From Paraburkholderia franconis (GTDB taxonomy: Bacteria; Pseudomonadota; Gammaproteobacteria; Burkholderiales; Burkholderiaceae), in contig NZ_WHNP01000005.1 in assembly GCF_009362735.1 (NCBI RefSeq), positions 1 to 64,000 of the forward strand: a DNA stretch of 64,000 bases, given 5' to 3'. Under the pieces are notes generated by a model. It made no database searches. It was not told the origin of the DNA and saw only the letters and a list, made by a program, of their open reading frames with translations. Each line of letters begins with the position of its first letter. Position 1 is the stretch's first letter. Both the position numbers and the translations under genes were made by a program. Positions 35,271 through 44,597 of this stretch are shown here, piece after piece.

Positions 35271-36731
35271 ATGATCTCCGACGAAACCCAACAGGCTCAC
35301 AAGCTGAATCACGACACGCTGCGCGAATTCGTCGATCGCAAATGGAACGATGAGATCGTGCCGGCGCTGACCGACTACATCGCCGTGCCGGCGAAGAGCC
35401 CGGCGTTCGATCCCGACTGGCAGAAGCACGGCTATATCGAGCGCGTGATCACCGAGGCCGCGAAGTGGGCCGAGCAGCAGCCCGTGCGCGGACTGAAGCT
35501 CGAAATCGTTCGCTTGCCGGGCCGCACGCCCGTGATCTTTTTCGAATCGCCGGCGACGCGTTCGGGCAGCACGGAGACGATCGTGCTATACGGCCATCTC
35601 GACAAGCAGCCTGAATTCGACGGCTGGCGCAAGGACCTTGGTCCGTGGACGCCGAAGCTCGAAGACGACAAGCTCTACGGCCGAGGCGGCGCCGACGACG
35701 GTTACGCGATCTACGCGAGCCTCACGGCGCTGGCGGCGCTCGACGCGCAAGGCATTGAGCGGCCGCGCTGCGTCGGCCTGATCGAAACGTGCGAAGAGTC
35801 GGGCAGCTACGATCTGCTGCCGTATGTCGACGCATTGCGTGAGCGGCTCGGCAAGGTCGGGCTCGTCGTGTGCCTGGATTCGGGCGCGGGCAACTACGAT
35901 CAGCTGTGGCTGACCACGTCGCTGCGCGGTCTCGTCTCCGGCGATCTCGAAGTGCAGGTGCTCGACGAAGGCATTCACTCGGGCAGCTACGGCGGCATCG
36001 CACCGTCGAGCTTCCGCATCATGCGTCAACTGTTCGAGCGGCTCGAAGACGCCGCGGACGGCACGCTGCTGCCGAAGGGCTTCTATTGCCCGATTCCGCT
36101 CGACCGTCTGAGCGAAGTCGAAGCGACCGCGAAGATTCTCGGCGATGACGTGTGGAAGAAGCTGCCATGGTCGTGCGGCCAGGACGGCGGCCCGGTGCTG
36201 CCGACGACGGCCGATCCGAAAGAGGCGCTGCTCAATTCGACGTGGCGTCCGTCGCTGTCGGTGACGGGCGCGGCGGGGCTGCCTTCGCTCGCCGATGCGG
36301 GCAACGTGCTGCGTCCGCGCACGGCGTTCAAGTTGTCGCTGCGCCTGCCGCCCCTTGTCGAAGCGGCCAAGGCCGTGCAGCAGTTGAAGTCGCTGCTGGA
36401 GTTCGATCCGCCGTACAACGCGAAGGTCACGTTCAAGCCGGACGCGGGCGCCGCGACGGGCTGGAACGCGCCGGAGCTCGCGCCGTGGCTGGCCACCGCG
36501 TTGAACGACGCATCGCGCCAGCATTACGGCGCGGACGTCGCGTTCATCGGGCAGGGCGGCACGATCCCGCTGATGAACGTGCTGAAAGCGGGCTTTCCGA
36601 CCTCGCAGTTCATGGTGTGCGGCGTGCTAGGGCCGAAGTCGAACGCGCACGGTCCGAACGAGTTTCTGCATGTGCCGTATGGGAAGAAGCTGACGGCGGC
36701 CGTGGCGGAAGTGATTGCTGCCGCGCCTTGA
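35271..36731 (+). CDS. M20-family metallopeptidase (dipeptidase)
   Basis: 486 residues from ATG 35271; the region before it on the same strand is a shadow. Di-zinc residues of the M20 family are visible: LYGHLDKQPEFDGW (His, Asp), YGRGGADDGYAIYAS (bridging Asp), CEESGSYDLL (Glu), VVCLDSGAGNYD (Asp) and SNAHGPNEFL (His). An inserted dimerisation domain (HSGSYGGIAPSS... LRPRTAFKLSLRLPP) is present. Cleaves di- or tripeptides or similar amides in the cytoplasm. No signal peptide. Stands alone, followed by a short repeat-rich gap and the Ldh2-type gene. Confidence 0.92.
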   Translation: MISDETQQAHKLNHDTLREFVDRKWNDEIVPALTDYIAVPAKSPAFDPDWQKHGYIERVITEAAKWAEQQPVRGLKLEIVRLPGRTPVIFFESPATRSGSTETIVLYGHLDKQPEFDGWRKDLGPWTPKLEDDKLYGRGGADDGYAIYASLTALAALDAQGIERPRCVGLIETCEESGSYDLLPYVDALRERLGKVGLVVCLDSGAGNYDQLWLTTSLRGLVSGDLEVQVLDEGIHSGSYGGIAPSSFRIMRQLFERLEDAADGTLLPKGFYCPIPLDRLSEVEATAKILGDDVWKKLPWSCGQDGGPVLPTTADPKEALLNSTWRPSLSVTGAAGLPSLADAGNVLRPRTAFKLSLRLPPLVEAAKAVQQLKSLLEFDPPYNAKVTFKPDAGAATGWNAPELAPWLATALNDASRQHYGADVAFIGQGGTIPLMNVLKAGFPTSQFMVCGVLGPKSNAHGPNEFLHVPYGKKLTAAVAEVIAAAP

Positions 36732-36881
36732 CGTTATCCTTGAAGCCGTCCTTGTAGTTGTTCTTCAAGTTGTCCGTCAAGTTGTTCTCCGAACGTTCGC
36801 ATCACGGACGTTCTCGCGCGGGAGGGGCCGGCTGGTTCCTTCCGCTGTCCAGCTACCTCCTTTGAACGAGCCCATCATCGA

Positions 36882-37997
36882 ATGAACGACACGCGCATTG
36901 CCCAGAGGTCCGCTCCGCGCATTCCGGCCGATCAACTGCACGCCTATGTGCGCGCGATCTGGGAGCAGGCGGGCAGCGCGCCGCGCGAAGCCCAGCTCGT
37001 CGCCGATCATCTCGTCGTGGCCAATCTGACGGGACACGATTCGCATGGCGTCGGCATGATTCCACGCTATGTCGATTCGTTGCGCGATCACGAGTTGAAG
37101 CTCAATGGTCACGCGAGTGTCGTCAAGGACGTCGGCGCCGTGCTGACGATCGACGGTGGCAAGGCCTTCGGCCAGGTCGTCGCGCATGAAGCGATGGAAC
37201 TCGGCATCGAGCGCGCGAACAAGCTCGGCGTGTGTGCCGTCGCGCTGCGCAACGCGCATCACATCGGCCGCATCGGGCATTGGGCCGAGCAGTGCGCGAA
37301 GGCGGGCTTCGTGTCGTTTCACTTCGTCAACGTGGCGGGCGATCCGCTCGTCGCGCCGTTCGGCGGCGCGGACCGCCGCATCGGCACGAATCCGTTTTGC
37401 GCGGCATTTCCGCGCGCGGGCAAGGCGCCGCTCGTGCTCGACTTCGCCACCAGCGCCGTCGCTTATGGCAAGACGCGCGTCGCGTACAACCAGGGCAAGG
37501 AGGTGCCGCCCGGTTCGCTGATCGATCACGAAGGCAAGCCGACCGTCGATCCCGCCGTGATGATGCAGGCGCCGTTCGGCGCGCTGATGCCCGTCGGCGG
37601 GCAGGCGGGCGGCCACAAGGGCTTCGGTCTCGCGGCGATGTGCGAGATCTTAGGCGGCGCGCTGTCGGGTGGCTACACGACGCACGACGACACGCTCCAA
37701 CAGACCAACGCGATCATCAACTGCATGCTGTCGGTGATCGTCGATCCCAACGCATTCGATGCGCCGAACGCCGAAGCCGAGGCCGATGCGTTCGTCCAGT
37801 GGGTGAAGGCGTCGCCGGTTGCCGCCGGCGCGGAACGCATCTACGCGCCGGGCGAACCGGAGCGCGCGACGCGTGCCGAGCGCGAGGCCAACGGCATTCC
37901 CGTCGATCCCGAGACGTGGCGGCAGATCCGCGATGCGGCGCTTGCGGCAGGGTTGTCCCCGGAGCAGGCCGACGGCTGGTCGGTGCGTCTGCGATAG
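36882..37997 (+). CDS. Malate/L-lactate (Ldh2/YlbC-type) dehydrogenase
   Basis: 371 residues, normal length. Family pattern: LVVANLTGHDSHGVGMIPRYVDSL with the catalytic His, GKAFGQVVAHEAMELGIERA, LRNAHHIGRIGHWAE, NPFCAAFPRAG and GGHKGFGLAAMCEILGGALSGG. These NAD(P)-dependent enzymes reduce or oxidise 2-oxo/2-hydroxy acids such as malate, sulfolactate, ureidoglycolate or 2,3-diketo acids; the substrate is not resolved here. It is followed by a three-copy 15-bp tandem repeat. Confidence 0.9.
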   Translation: MNDTRIAQRSAPRIPADQLHAYVRAIWEQAGSAPREAQLVADHLVVANLTGHDSHGVGMIPRYVDSLRDHELKLNGHASVVKDVGAVLTIDGGKAFGQVVAHEAMELGIERANKLGVCAVALRNAHHIGRIGHWAEQCAKAGFVSFHFVNVAGDPLVAPFGGADRRIGTNPFCAAFPRAGKAPLVLDFATSAVAYGKTRVAYNQGKEVPPGSLIDHEGKPTVDPAVMMQAPFGALMPVGGQAGGHKGFGLAAMCEILGGALSGGYTTHDDTLQQTNAIINCMLSVIVDPNAFDAPNAEAEADAFVQWVKASPVAAGAERIYAPGEPERATRAEREANGIPVDPETWRQIRDAALAAGLSPEQADGWSVRLR

Positions 37998-38561
37998 CGC
38001 ACGAACGACCAACACGCGAACGACCAACACGCGAACGACCAACGCGCGCGATACTGAGCAACCTTCGCGTGACGACGGCATTCGGTTGACACAAAAAGCG
38101 GCGTGCATGATGTTGCATCAGCATCAGCATGCGCGCGTCACGCGACTGATTCACAGGCAATGCGCGGGCGCTCGTCGCGCCCCGTGAAAACGCCATTCAT
38201 CGCGCATTCGAAATTCGCAATGCCGCTTTTTCGCCCGTATTGCCTCGATTTAACAAATGTGCGCAATACGGACGATTACCGATAGCCTCATCCGCGGGCA
38301 AAAACGCCCGAAATTTAAAGCAAATATTCTAATGACGACTTTGCGCCCTTTTAAAGGACGTGAAAGCGTGCGCCCCTAGAGCTTTGCTTCGATTCGCAAT
38401 CGTTTGCGCAGGCGGCGCCAGTCAAGAAGCCCGCCCGGCGGGCATCGCAATCCTTATGACGAACTGCTCCCTTCTGTTCGTTAGGCCTCCCCCAACGTAT
38501 TCCGGTCTGTTTTAGGCTCGCATTGCTTCACCTGGCGTTTAACCTTAAAGGACCGTTCAAA
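37998..38561. other. Long intergenic region upstream of rpfF with a 3-copy 15-bp repeat
   Basis: About 560 bases without a gene. It begins with CGAACGACCAACACG repeated three times (38002-38016, 38017-38031, and a slightly changed third copy, 38032-38046). The rest must contain the promoter of the signal synthase gene. No recognised operator was found. Confidence 0.6.
38002..38046. repeat. Three tandem 15-bp repeats after the Ldh2-type gene
   Basis: Two exact copies of CGAACGACCAACACG and a third ending GCG. Similar in style to the 11-bp array at 2597-2937 and located just beyond a gene's stop codon. Confidence 0.9.
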
Positions 38562-39440
38562 ATGAATCTGCAAAACCATCACGCCTGCCGTCCATTCCTC
38601 GAAGCGGGCAATCTGTCGCAAATCTCCGCTTATTACGAAGAAGAGCGCAATGTCATGTGGATGATATTGCGGGCGCAGCCGCGTCCATGCTTCAACCTCG
38701 AACTCGTCCACGACATTCTCGAACTGGCGCAGGCCGCGCGCGATTCGCGCCTGCCGATCGATTTCTGGGTCACGGGCTCGGCCATTCCGTCGATGTTCAA
38801 CGTCGGCGGCGACCTCAATTTCTTCGCCGATGTGATCCGCTCGGGTCGCCGGCAGGAACTGATGGCATACGCGCGCGCCTGCGTCGATTGTGTGCATGCG
38901 GCGGCGCGCGGCTTCGACACGGGGGCGATCTCGATCGCGATGATCGAGGGCTCGGCGCTGGGCGGCGGCTTCGAAGCCGCGCTCGCGCATCACTTCGTGC
39001 TCGCGCAGAACGACGCGCGCATGGGCTTTCCCGAGATCGCGTTCAACCTGTTCCCCGGCATGGGCGGCTATTCGCTCGTCGCGCGCAAGGCGGGCATGCG
39101 CCTCGCGGAGGAACTGATCGGCGGCGGCGAATCGCACACGGCCGAGTGGCATGCGAGCCGCGGTCTCGTCGATCAACTCTTCGAGCCGGGCGAAGCGTAC
39201 GTGGCGACGCGTACCTTCATCGATACGCTGCGCCCGAAGCTCAACGGCATCCGCGCGATGGTGCGGGCGCGTCAGCGTGTATTGCAGCTTTCGCGCGCCG
39301 AGCTGATGGAGATCACGGAGGACTGGGTGCAGGCCGCGTTCACGATCGAGGAGAAAGACCTCGCGTTCATGGAGCGGCTCGTGATGCTGCAGAACCGCCG
39401 CACGGGGAATCTGCGTCAGGCGGCCGTGAACGCCGCATGA
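38562..39440 (+). CDS. rpfF: RpfF-type enoyl-CoA hydratase/thioesterase, DSF-family (BDSF) signal synthase
   Basis: 292 residues from ATG 38562, AAAGGA nine bases upstream. Crotonase fold with EGSALGGGFEAALAHH and FPEIAFNLFPGMGGYSL; Glu138 and Glu158 correspond to the paired catalytic glutamates (141/161) of Xanthomonas RpfF. The enzyme dehydrates a 3-hydroxyacyl-ACP and hydrolyses the thioester to release a cis-2-enoic acid; in Burkholderia it is cis-2-dodecenoic acid (BDSF). Identification rests on this pattern and on the adjacent PAS-GGDEF-EAL receptor gene, the same partners known as RpfF/RpfR. A 42-codon frame overlaps its stop (ATGA). Confidence 0.9.
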   Translation: MNLQNHHACRPFLEAGNLSQISAYYEEERNVMWMILRAQPRPCFNLELVHDILELAQAARDSRLPIDFWVTGSAIPSMFNVGGDLNFFADVIRSGRRQELMAYARACVDCVHAAARGFDTGAISIAMIEGSALGGGFEAALAHHFVLAQNDARMGFPEIAFNLFPGMGGYSLVARKAGMRLAEELIGGGESHTAEWHASRGLVDQLFEPGEAYVATRTFIDTLRPKLNGIRAMVRARQRVLQLSRAELMEITEDWVQAAFTIEEKDLAFMERLVMLQNRRTGNLRQAAVNAA

Positions 39441-39565
39441 ACGCGATGAGTCGCGCGATCGGCACGGAAGCAATCAGCACGGACGCAATCAGCGCAACCA
39501 TCAGCACAACCATCAGTACAGCAATCATCAACGCAGCAAACAGGCAGCACACAGCATGCATTTAG
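39437..39565 (+). CDS. Possible 42-residue peptide overlapping the rpfF stop
   Basis: ATG at 39437 overlaps the rpfF stop in the coupled ATGA arrangement and gives 42 codons, MNAMSRAIGTEAISTDAISA and onward through TIST repeats. The low-complexity TEAIS/TDAIS/TISTTIS repetition is produced by the underlying ~12-bp tandem sequence. It may be an artefact of repeat expansion or a small translationally coupled peptide. No family is known. Confidence 0.25.
   Translation: MNAMSRAIGTEAISTDAISATISTTISTAIINAANRQHTACI
39469..39540. repeat. Degenerate ~12-bp tandem array between rpfF and rpfR
   Basis: Units based on CAATCAGCAC / CAACCATCAGCA recur about six times at 12-bp intervals between the converging 3' ends of rpfF and rpfR. 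Same genomic position type as the 11-bp array at 2597. Confidence 0.75.
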
Positions 39566-39632
39566 CGGTAGCCAGCCGCGCGAGCGGCCGACAGGCAGGT
39601 GATCCGTCGGGTCGAGCAGACTTTTCGGGGGT

Positions 39633-41636
39633 TCAGGCGATCAACCGGATCTTCTGCCTGTCATTCAACCAGCGCTCGAAATCGGCCGCGGGCATCGGCT
39701 TGCCGTACAGATAGCCCTGCACGTATTCGACGCCCAGTCCCTTCATAAACAGCTCTTCCGATTCGGTCTCGATTCCCTCGGCGACCACTTTCAGTTGCAG
39801 CGCCTGCGCGACGGCCACCATCGAGCGCACGAGCGCCTGAGACTTCCGGTCCGCGTTGATCGAACTCACGAAACTGCGATCGAGCTTGATCACATCGAGC
39901 GGAATACGCCCCAGTTGCGACAGCGACGAATAGCCGGTGCCGAAATCGTCGAGATGGACCTGCGCGCCTAGATCGCGGAATTGCGTGATCAGGTCGATCG
40001 CGGCCGCTTCGTCTTCGATCAGGCAGCTTTCCGTCAGCTCGACATCGAGCAGGCACGGATCGAGTTTCGCGTTTTGCAAGGCCTCGCTGAAATGCGACAC
40101 GACGGCCGTATCCACCAGTTGCCGCGCCGACACGTTGATCGCCACGCGCAGCGACAGCCCGCGCGCCTTCCATTGCGCGGCCTGTTCGGCGGCTGTCTGC
40201 ATGACCCAGCGGCCGAGCGGCCCGATGAGCCCAGACTCTTCTGCATATCGGATGAACGCGGCGGGCATGATCTGCCCGCGCTCCGGCGAATTCCAGCGCA
40301 CCAGCGCCTCGACGCCGTACACCTTGCCCGTCGCGAGCGAGAGCTTCGGCTGATAGTGCAGCGTCAACTGGCCTTCTTCGAGCCCGCGCCGCAGATTCGT
40401 GTCGAGCCACATGTATTCGGCGACCTTGCGGTTCATCTCCGGCGAGAACACGCGATAGGTGCGCTTGCCGTCGTCCTTCGCGACGTACATCGCGGTATCG
40501 GCGGCACGGATCAGCGCTTCGAGGCTGTCGCCGTGCTCGGGGAACATCGCGATGCCGATCGAGCAGCCCGTATAGACCTCGACGAGCCCGAGGCTGAACG
40601 GCGTGCGCAGCCGTTCGAGGATGCGTTGCGCGATTGCTTCCATCGACCCGACCGTCGCGACAGGCGACAGCACGATGAACTCGTCGCCGCCGAGGCGCGC
40701 AAGCATGTCGTCGGCACCGAGGCATTCGCGCACGGCCGACGACACGTCCTGGATCAGCCGGTCGCCGAACACGTGGCCGTAGTGATCGTTGACCTTCTTG
40801 AAGTTGTCGAGATCGAGAAACAGAATGCCGACGGATACGCCGGGCGCCGCGCTCGCGATGGCCGTGCGTGTCTTGTCGTGGATCGCGTTGCGGTTGGGCA
40901 GGCCCGTCAGCGAATCGGTGTTCGCGAGCTCGGTGAGGCGGTCCTGCGCGCGGCGCTCCTCGGTGATGTCGGTGCCGGAGCAGATCAGGAACTGCTCGTC
41001 GACGCCGCTGCCGCTCATCACGAACTTGTTGCGAAAGAGAAAGAGCCGTTCGCCGTGCACGGTGCGCACGCGGCGCTCGACTTCATACGCAACGCCGCGA
41101 TTGAAAAAGCCCGAAATGTTCTGGCTCGACGCCGCGCCCGCTTCCGACGACATGAAAAGCGCCCATACGCTGCGCCCGATCACGTCTTCTTCCTTCATGC
41201 CCGTGAGTTCTTCGGCGAGACGGTTGAAGCGCTGGATGCGGCCGTTCCGGTCGACGATCACGACGACGGAATTGACTTCCGACACGACCTGTTCGGCGAA
41301 CGACAGGCCGTGCACCAGATCGCGCGCGACCGACTCGGTATCTTCGAACGCCGATGCGGTGCCTGCCCACGTGCTGCCGTTGAGCTTCTTGCCGACGAGA
41401 TGCAGCCGCAGCGGCTCGCCGTGCAGACGCACGTCCATCGTCAGGTGCGACGTGACGCCCGTCAGACGGCGAATCTGCGCGGCCTGCGCGCCGGATAGCG
41501 CGATTGCGACGGTGGCCGCACGGTCGTCCGTTTCCGGCGACAGCTCGAGCGCGTTGCTGTCGCTGGACAGGCGCCAGCATGGACTGCTCGTTCCGAAACG
41601 GGCGAAAAGCACCTGATCGTGTTGGCCGTCGTTCAT
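39633..41636 (-). CDS. rpfR: RpfR: PAS-GGDEF-EAL BDSF receptor and cyclic-di-GMP enzyme
   Basis: 667 residues. Residues ~1-100 match an RpfF-interaction domain-like start, followed by PAS (~110-230, VNSVVVIVDRNGRIQRFNRLAEELTG), GGDEF (240-400; motif GGDEF at 316-320) and EAL (405-660; EALVRW at 443-448, DDFGTGYSSL, KLDRSFV). In Burkholderia RpfR binds the fatty-acid signal through PAS, degrades cyclic-di-GMP with EAL and associates with RpfF. Here both GGDEF and EAL motifs are intact, while the RxxD inhibitory site five residues before GGDEF is absent. The gene converges on rpfF across a repeat-containing gap, matching the known partner gene neighbourhood. Confidence 0.9.
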   Translation of the reverse strand: MNDGQHDQVLFARFGTSSPCWRLSSDSNALELSPETDDRAATVAIALSGAQAAQIRRLTGVTSHLTMDVRLHGEPLRLHLVGKKLNGSTWAGTASAFEDTESVARDLVHGLSFAEQVVSEVNSVVVIVDRNGRIQRFNRLAEELTGMKEEDVIGRSVWALFMSSEAGAASSQNISGFFNRGVAYEVERRVRTVHGERLFLFRNKFVMSGSGVDEQFLICSGTDITEERRAQDRLTELANTDSLTGLPNRNAIHDKTRTAIASAAPGVSVGILFLDLDNFKKVNDHYGHVFGDRLIQDVSSAVRECLGADDMLARLGGDEFIVLSPVATVGSMEAIAQRILERLRTPFSLGLVEVYTGCSIGIAMFPEHGDSLEALIRAADTAMYVAKDDGKRTYRVFSPEMNRKVAEYMWLDTNLRRGLEEGQLTLHYQPKLSLATGKVYGVEALVRWNSPERGQIMPAAFIRYAEESGLIGPLGRWVMQTAAEQAAQWKARGLSLRVAINVSARQLVDTAVVSHFSEALQNAKLDPCLLDVELTESCLIEDEAAAIDLITQFRDLGAQVHLDDFGTGYSSLSQLGRIPLDVIKLDRSFVSSINADRKSQALVRSMVAVAQALQLKVVAEGIETESEELFMKGLGVEYVQGYLYGKPMPAADFERWLNDRQKIRLIA

Positions 41637-41948
41637 GAGGGATCCCCGGGCAAACCGTTGCCTTCAGTCGAACTCCGAATACGTGTACAGCACGCGGACG
41701 GCAAAGCGTCGTATGGGCTGCGCCTCATTGTATCGAAGCGGCCAGGGCTGCGGCTGCGAATCTATTAACGACCTTTCACAAGCCATTCTTTAATCAGAAT
41801 GCATGGAAGTTATGCGCTTCTAACGAATCGGTTCCGCAAACGTTGACGCTTGATTGCGCGCGCATGTGTTCGTGTGCGATGCTCGCGAAGCGACAAAAAA
41901 GCGCGACGGCAGACCAGACCGGTTGTCCACCTTTCCGAGGAGGGAGAC
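41637..41948. other. Divergent intergenic region between rpfR and treA
   Basis: About 310 bases with no gene; it must hold the promoters of rpfR (minus strand) and of the trehalase gene (plus strand). No clear operator was recognised. Confidence 0.5.
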
Positions 41949-43610
41949 ATGAGTATGCTGTCGTGTGTGCCATGCAGGTCTTTACCGAACGACCATTCAA
42001 CCGCCATTCCATCGACCACGATGCGTCGCGCGATCGCGTTGTCGGGCTTCATGCTGTTCGCAGGTTTCGCGCACGTGGCGAGCGCCGATACGCAGATCGG
42101 CGGGCCACTTCCGCCACCGCCCGACCAGTTATATGGCGACCTGTTCGTCGCCGTGCAAACCGCGCAGATCTATCCCGACCAGAAGACCTTCGTCGACGCA
42201 ACCCCGAACGCCGATCCCGCAACGATCGTGCAGTTGTATGACGCGCATAAGAACGATGCCGGCTTTTCGCTGGCGGACTTCGTCAACAAGTACTTCACGC
42301 CGCCGTCCGAACCCGTCATCACGCCGCCCGCGAATCAGTCGCTTCGTGATCACATCAACTGGCTATGGCCCGAGCTCACGCGCACGACGACGAGCGCGCC
42401 GCCGTACAGCTCGCTGATTCCGATGCCAAAACCCTATGTCGTGCCGGGCGGGCGTTTTCGCGAGGGCTATTACTGGGACACGTATTTCACGATGCTGGGC
42501 TTGCAGGAGTCGGGTCATGAAGATCTCGTCGACAACATGCTCGACAACTTCGCGTACATGATCGACACGTATGGCCATATTCCGAACGGCAACCGCACGT
42601 ACTATCTGAGCCGCTCGCAGCCGCCGTTCTTCTCGTACATGGTCGAACTCGCGGCGAAGGTCGAAGGCGGGCGCGTCTATCAGAAGTACCTGCCGCAGAT
42701 GCGCAAGGAGTACGCGTACTGGATGCAGGGCGCGTCGACGACGAAGCCCGGCGACGCGACGCGCAACGTCGTCGTGCTGCCCGACCATACGGTGCTGAAC
42801 CGCTATTGGGACGAACTCGACACGCCGCGCGACGAGTCGTATCTCGAAGACGTGCAGACGGCGCAGCAGGCGGCGGGCCGCACGCCCAGCGACGTGTACC
42901 GAGATCTGCGCGCGACGGCCGAAAGCGGCTGGGATTTCAGCTCGCGCTGGTTCGGCGACAACACGAACCTGACGACGGTACGCACGACGGCCATCATCCC
43001 CGTCGATCTGAACAGCCTGATGTTCCATCTGGAGACGACCATCGCGCGCGGCTGCTCCGAGGCGCGCGACTTCGGCTGCGTCGTGCAGTTCATCGGCAAG
43101 GCGGCGAAACGCGCGGAGGGCATCAACCGGTATCTGTGGAACAGCAAGGGGTACTACGGCGACTACGACTGGAAGCTCGCGAAGTCGCGCGACAACCAGA
43201 CGCCGGCGATGCTGTATCCGCTCTTCGCGGGCGCGGCGTGGCCGGATCGCGCGCAGAAGACCGCGAACGTCGTTGCGGCCATCCTGCTCAAGCCCGGCGG
43301 CCTGACTACATCGACCTATAACACGACCCAGCAATGGGATGCGCCGAACGGCTGGGCGCCGCTGCACTGGATCGCGATCGAAGGCCTCACGCGCTATGGG
43401 CGCCGCGATCTCGCCACGCAGATCGGCACGCGCTTTCTCGCCGACGTGAAGAACGTGTATGCGAAAGAGCAGAAGCTGGTCGAGAAGTATGTCGTCGAAG
43501 GATCGGGGACGGGTGGTGGTGGCGGTGGCGAGTATCCGTTGCAGGATGGCTTTGGCTGGACCAATGGCGTGACGCTCAAGCTGCTCGACATGTACAGTCC
43601 GGGCGAATAA
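41949..43610 (+). CDS. treA: Periplasmic trehalase (GH37)
   Basis: 553 residues from ATG 41949, with a strong GGAGGAGGGAGAC upstream. An unusually long N-terminal stretch precedes the signal sequence [21 protein letters not shown] (cleavage near residue 46). GH37 signature 1 [14 protein letters not shown] is at 166-179 and signature 2 [13 protein letters not shown] near residue 475. Hydrolyses trehalose to two glucose molecules in the periplasm, so that external trehalose serves as carbon source. An ATG nearer the signal sequence (residue 25) is an alternative start. A perfect 11-bp hairpin follows. Confidence 0.94.
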   Translation: MSMLSCVPCRSLPNDHSTAIPSTTMRRAIALSGFMLFAGFAHVASADTQIGGPLPPPPDQLYGDLFVAVQTAQIYPDQKTFVDATPNADPATIVQLYDAHKNDAGFSLADFVNKYFTPPSEPVITPPANQSLRDHINWLWPELTRTTTSAPPYSSLIPMPKPYVVPGGRFREGYYWDTYFTMLGLQESGHEDLVDNMLDNFAYMIDTYGHIPNGNRTYYLSRSQPPFFSYMVELAAKVEGGRVYQKYLPQMRKEYAYWMQGASTTKPGDATRNVVVLPDHTVLNRYWDELDTPRDESYLEDVQTAQQAAGRTPSDVYRDLRATAESGWDFSSRWFGDNTNLTTVRTTAIIPVDLNSLMFHLETTIARGCSEARDFGCVVQFIGKAAKRAEGINRYLWNSKGYYGDYDWKLAKSRDNQTPAMLYPLFAGAAWPDRAQKTANVVAAILLKPGGLTTSTYNTTQQWDAPNGWAPLHWIAIEGLTRYGRRDLATQIGTRFLADVKNVYAKEQKLVEKYVVEGSGTGGGGGGEYPLQDGFGWTNGVTLKLLDMYSPGE

Positions 43611-43622
43611 GCGGAAGCGAGC

Positions 43623-43657
43623 GGGCGCGGCGAGCGGCGGGTAACGTCGCCGCGCCC
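43623..43657 (+). terminator. Terminator-like hairpin after treA
   Basis: Stem GGGCGCGGCGA (43623-43633) / TCGCCGCGCCC (43647-43657), then ATTTATTTTC. Confidence 0.75.
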
Positions 43658-43761
43658 ATTTATTTTCTACAAATTCTGACGTTTAGAAATCCATACGAAT
43701 TTGCCTTCAGTGGTAGCATTTTTGTTCACGCGAAAACGCGGCAACGAGACTCGGGAGGCGT

Positions 43762-43989
43762 ATGGCAAGTGGAGCGACGATCGGTGACGCGCTGATCGAA
43801 CTGATCGATTTCGCCCGTTCGGAGCCGCTTGTTTTTCTCGAAGTGATGCTTCCGTTGCTGATAGCGGGTCTGTTCGTTTCATTCTTTATTTTCCGGATCA
43901 TCATCGACCCCGTCGGGCTGCAGAAGTCGGAATACGACGAAGTGCGCAAGGTCATGAGCCGGCATTTCCGAAGGAGTACGTCGAAATAA
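43762..43989 (+). CDS. Small single-span membrane protein (first of a two-gene unit)
   Basis: 75 residues, ATG 43762 after GGAGGCGT. One strong membrane helix (EVMLPLLIAGLFVSFFIFRIII, ~27-48) and a charged tail (EYDEVRKVMSRHFRRSTSK). No family recognised. The stop TAA shares its last base with the next gene's ATG, so the two are translationally coupled. Confidence 0.75.
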   Translation: MASGATIGDALIELIDFARSEPLVFLEVMLPLLIAGLFVSFFIFRIIIDPVGLQKSEYDEVRKVMSRHFRRSTSK

Positions 43990-44540
43990 TGGAATACTTC
44001 TATTTGCTGCGCTTTTGCGCCACAGTGGCCGTCTGCGCCGCCGTCTACCTGCTGCTGGCGAGGCGCCTCGCCGATGCCGTGCATCCCATGCGGCTCGAAC
44101 TTGCGCGCGAGGGCGAAGCGCTGCTCGCGTCGGGCACATTGCGTGACGCCGATGCCGACTACGTCCGCTTCTGCCTCGACAACGCGTTCAACGGCATGGT
44201 CGCGTTCTGGGGCGTGTTGCTGATGCCGTTTCTGAGCGCATGGATATTCGCCGGTCTATGCTTGCCGCGCAGGGCTTTCAGAACTTTTCCCGATCCACGC
44301 ATCGAGCGGCGCGCACGCGGGGCAAGCCCCGTCGATCCCGTCACCGACCTGTTCTGCCGTTCCGCGTTTGCGGCCAATCCGATGTGCGGCGTCATCGTCG
44401 TCGCGCAGATGGGAATTGTTGCGGCGATCGGCGTGCTGGTCACGGGGCAGTTGAGATCCGCGAAGTCGTTGTCGCGCGCTGTCGTCGACGCCGAAAGCGC
44501 GGTGCGCGCACGGCTGCGTTTCGGCGCGCGGGCCGCTTGA
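43989..44540 (+). CDS. Multi-span membrane protein of unknown function (second of the two-gene unit)
   Basis: 183 residues with probable membrane segments at ~8-25 (RFCATVAVCAAVYLLLA), ~68-90 (MVAFWGVLLMPFLSAWIFAGL) and ~135-155 (VIVVAQMGIVAAIGVLVTG), and two Arg-rich cytosolic loops. The start overlaps the preceding stop by one base. No domain was recognised. Together with the preceding small protein it looks like a two-component membrane complex. Confidence 0.7.
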   Translation: MEYFYLLRFCATVAVCAAVYLLLARRLADAVHPMRLELAREGEALLASGTLRDADADYVRFCLDNAFNGMVAFWGVLLMPFLSAWIFAGLCLPRRAFRTFPDPRIERRARGASPVDPVTDLFCRSAFAANPMCGVIVVAQMGIVAAIGVLVTGQLRSAKSLSRAVVDAESAVRARLRFGARAA

Positions 44541-44565
44541 CGTGCGAGCTCGCAGCCATCGCCGT

Positions 44566-44597
44566 TTGAGCGCGGCGTGCGACATCGCCGCGCTCAA
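44566..44597. terminator. Hairpin overlapping the lhr stop
   Basis: Perfect 12-bp stem TTGAGCGCGGCG (44566-44577) / CGCCGCGCTCAA (44586-44597). The right arm contains the stop codon of the minus-strand helicase gene and serves the convergent membrane unit on the other side. Confidence 0.65.
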
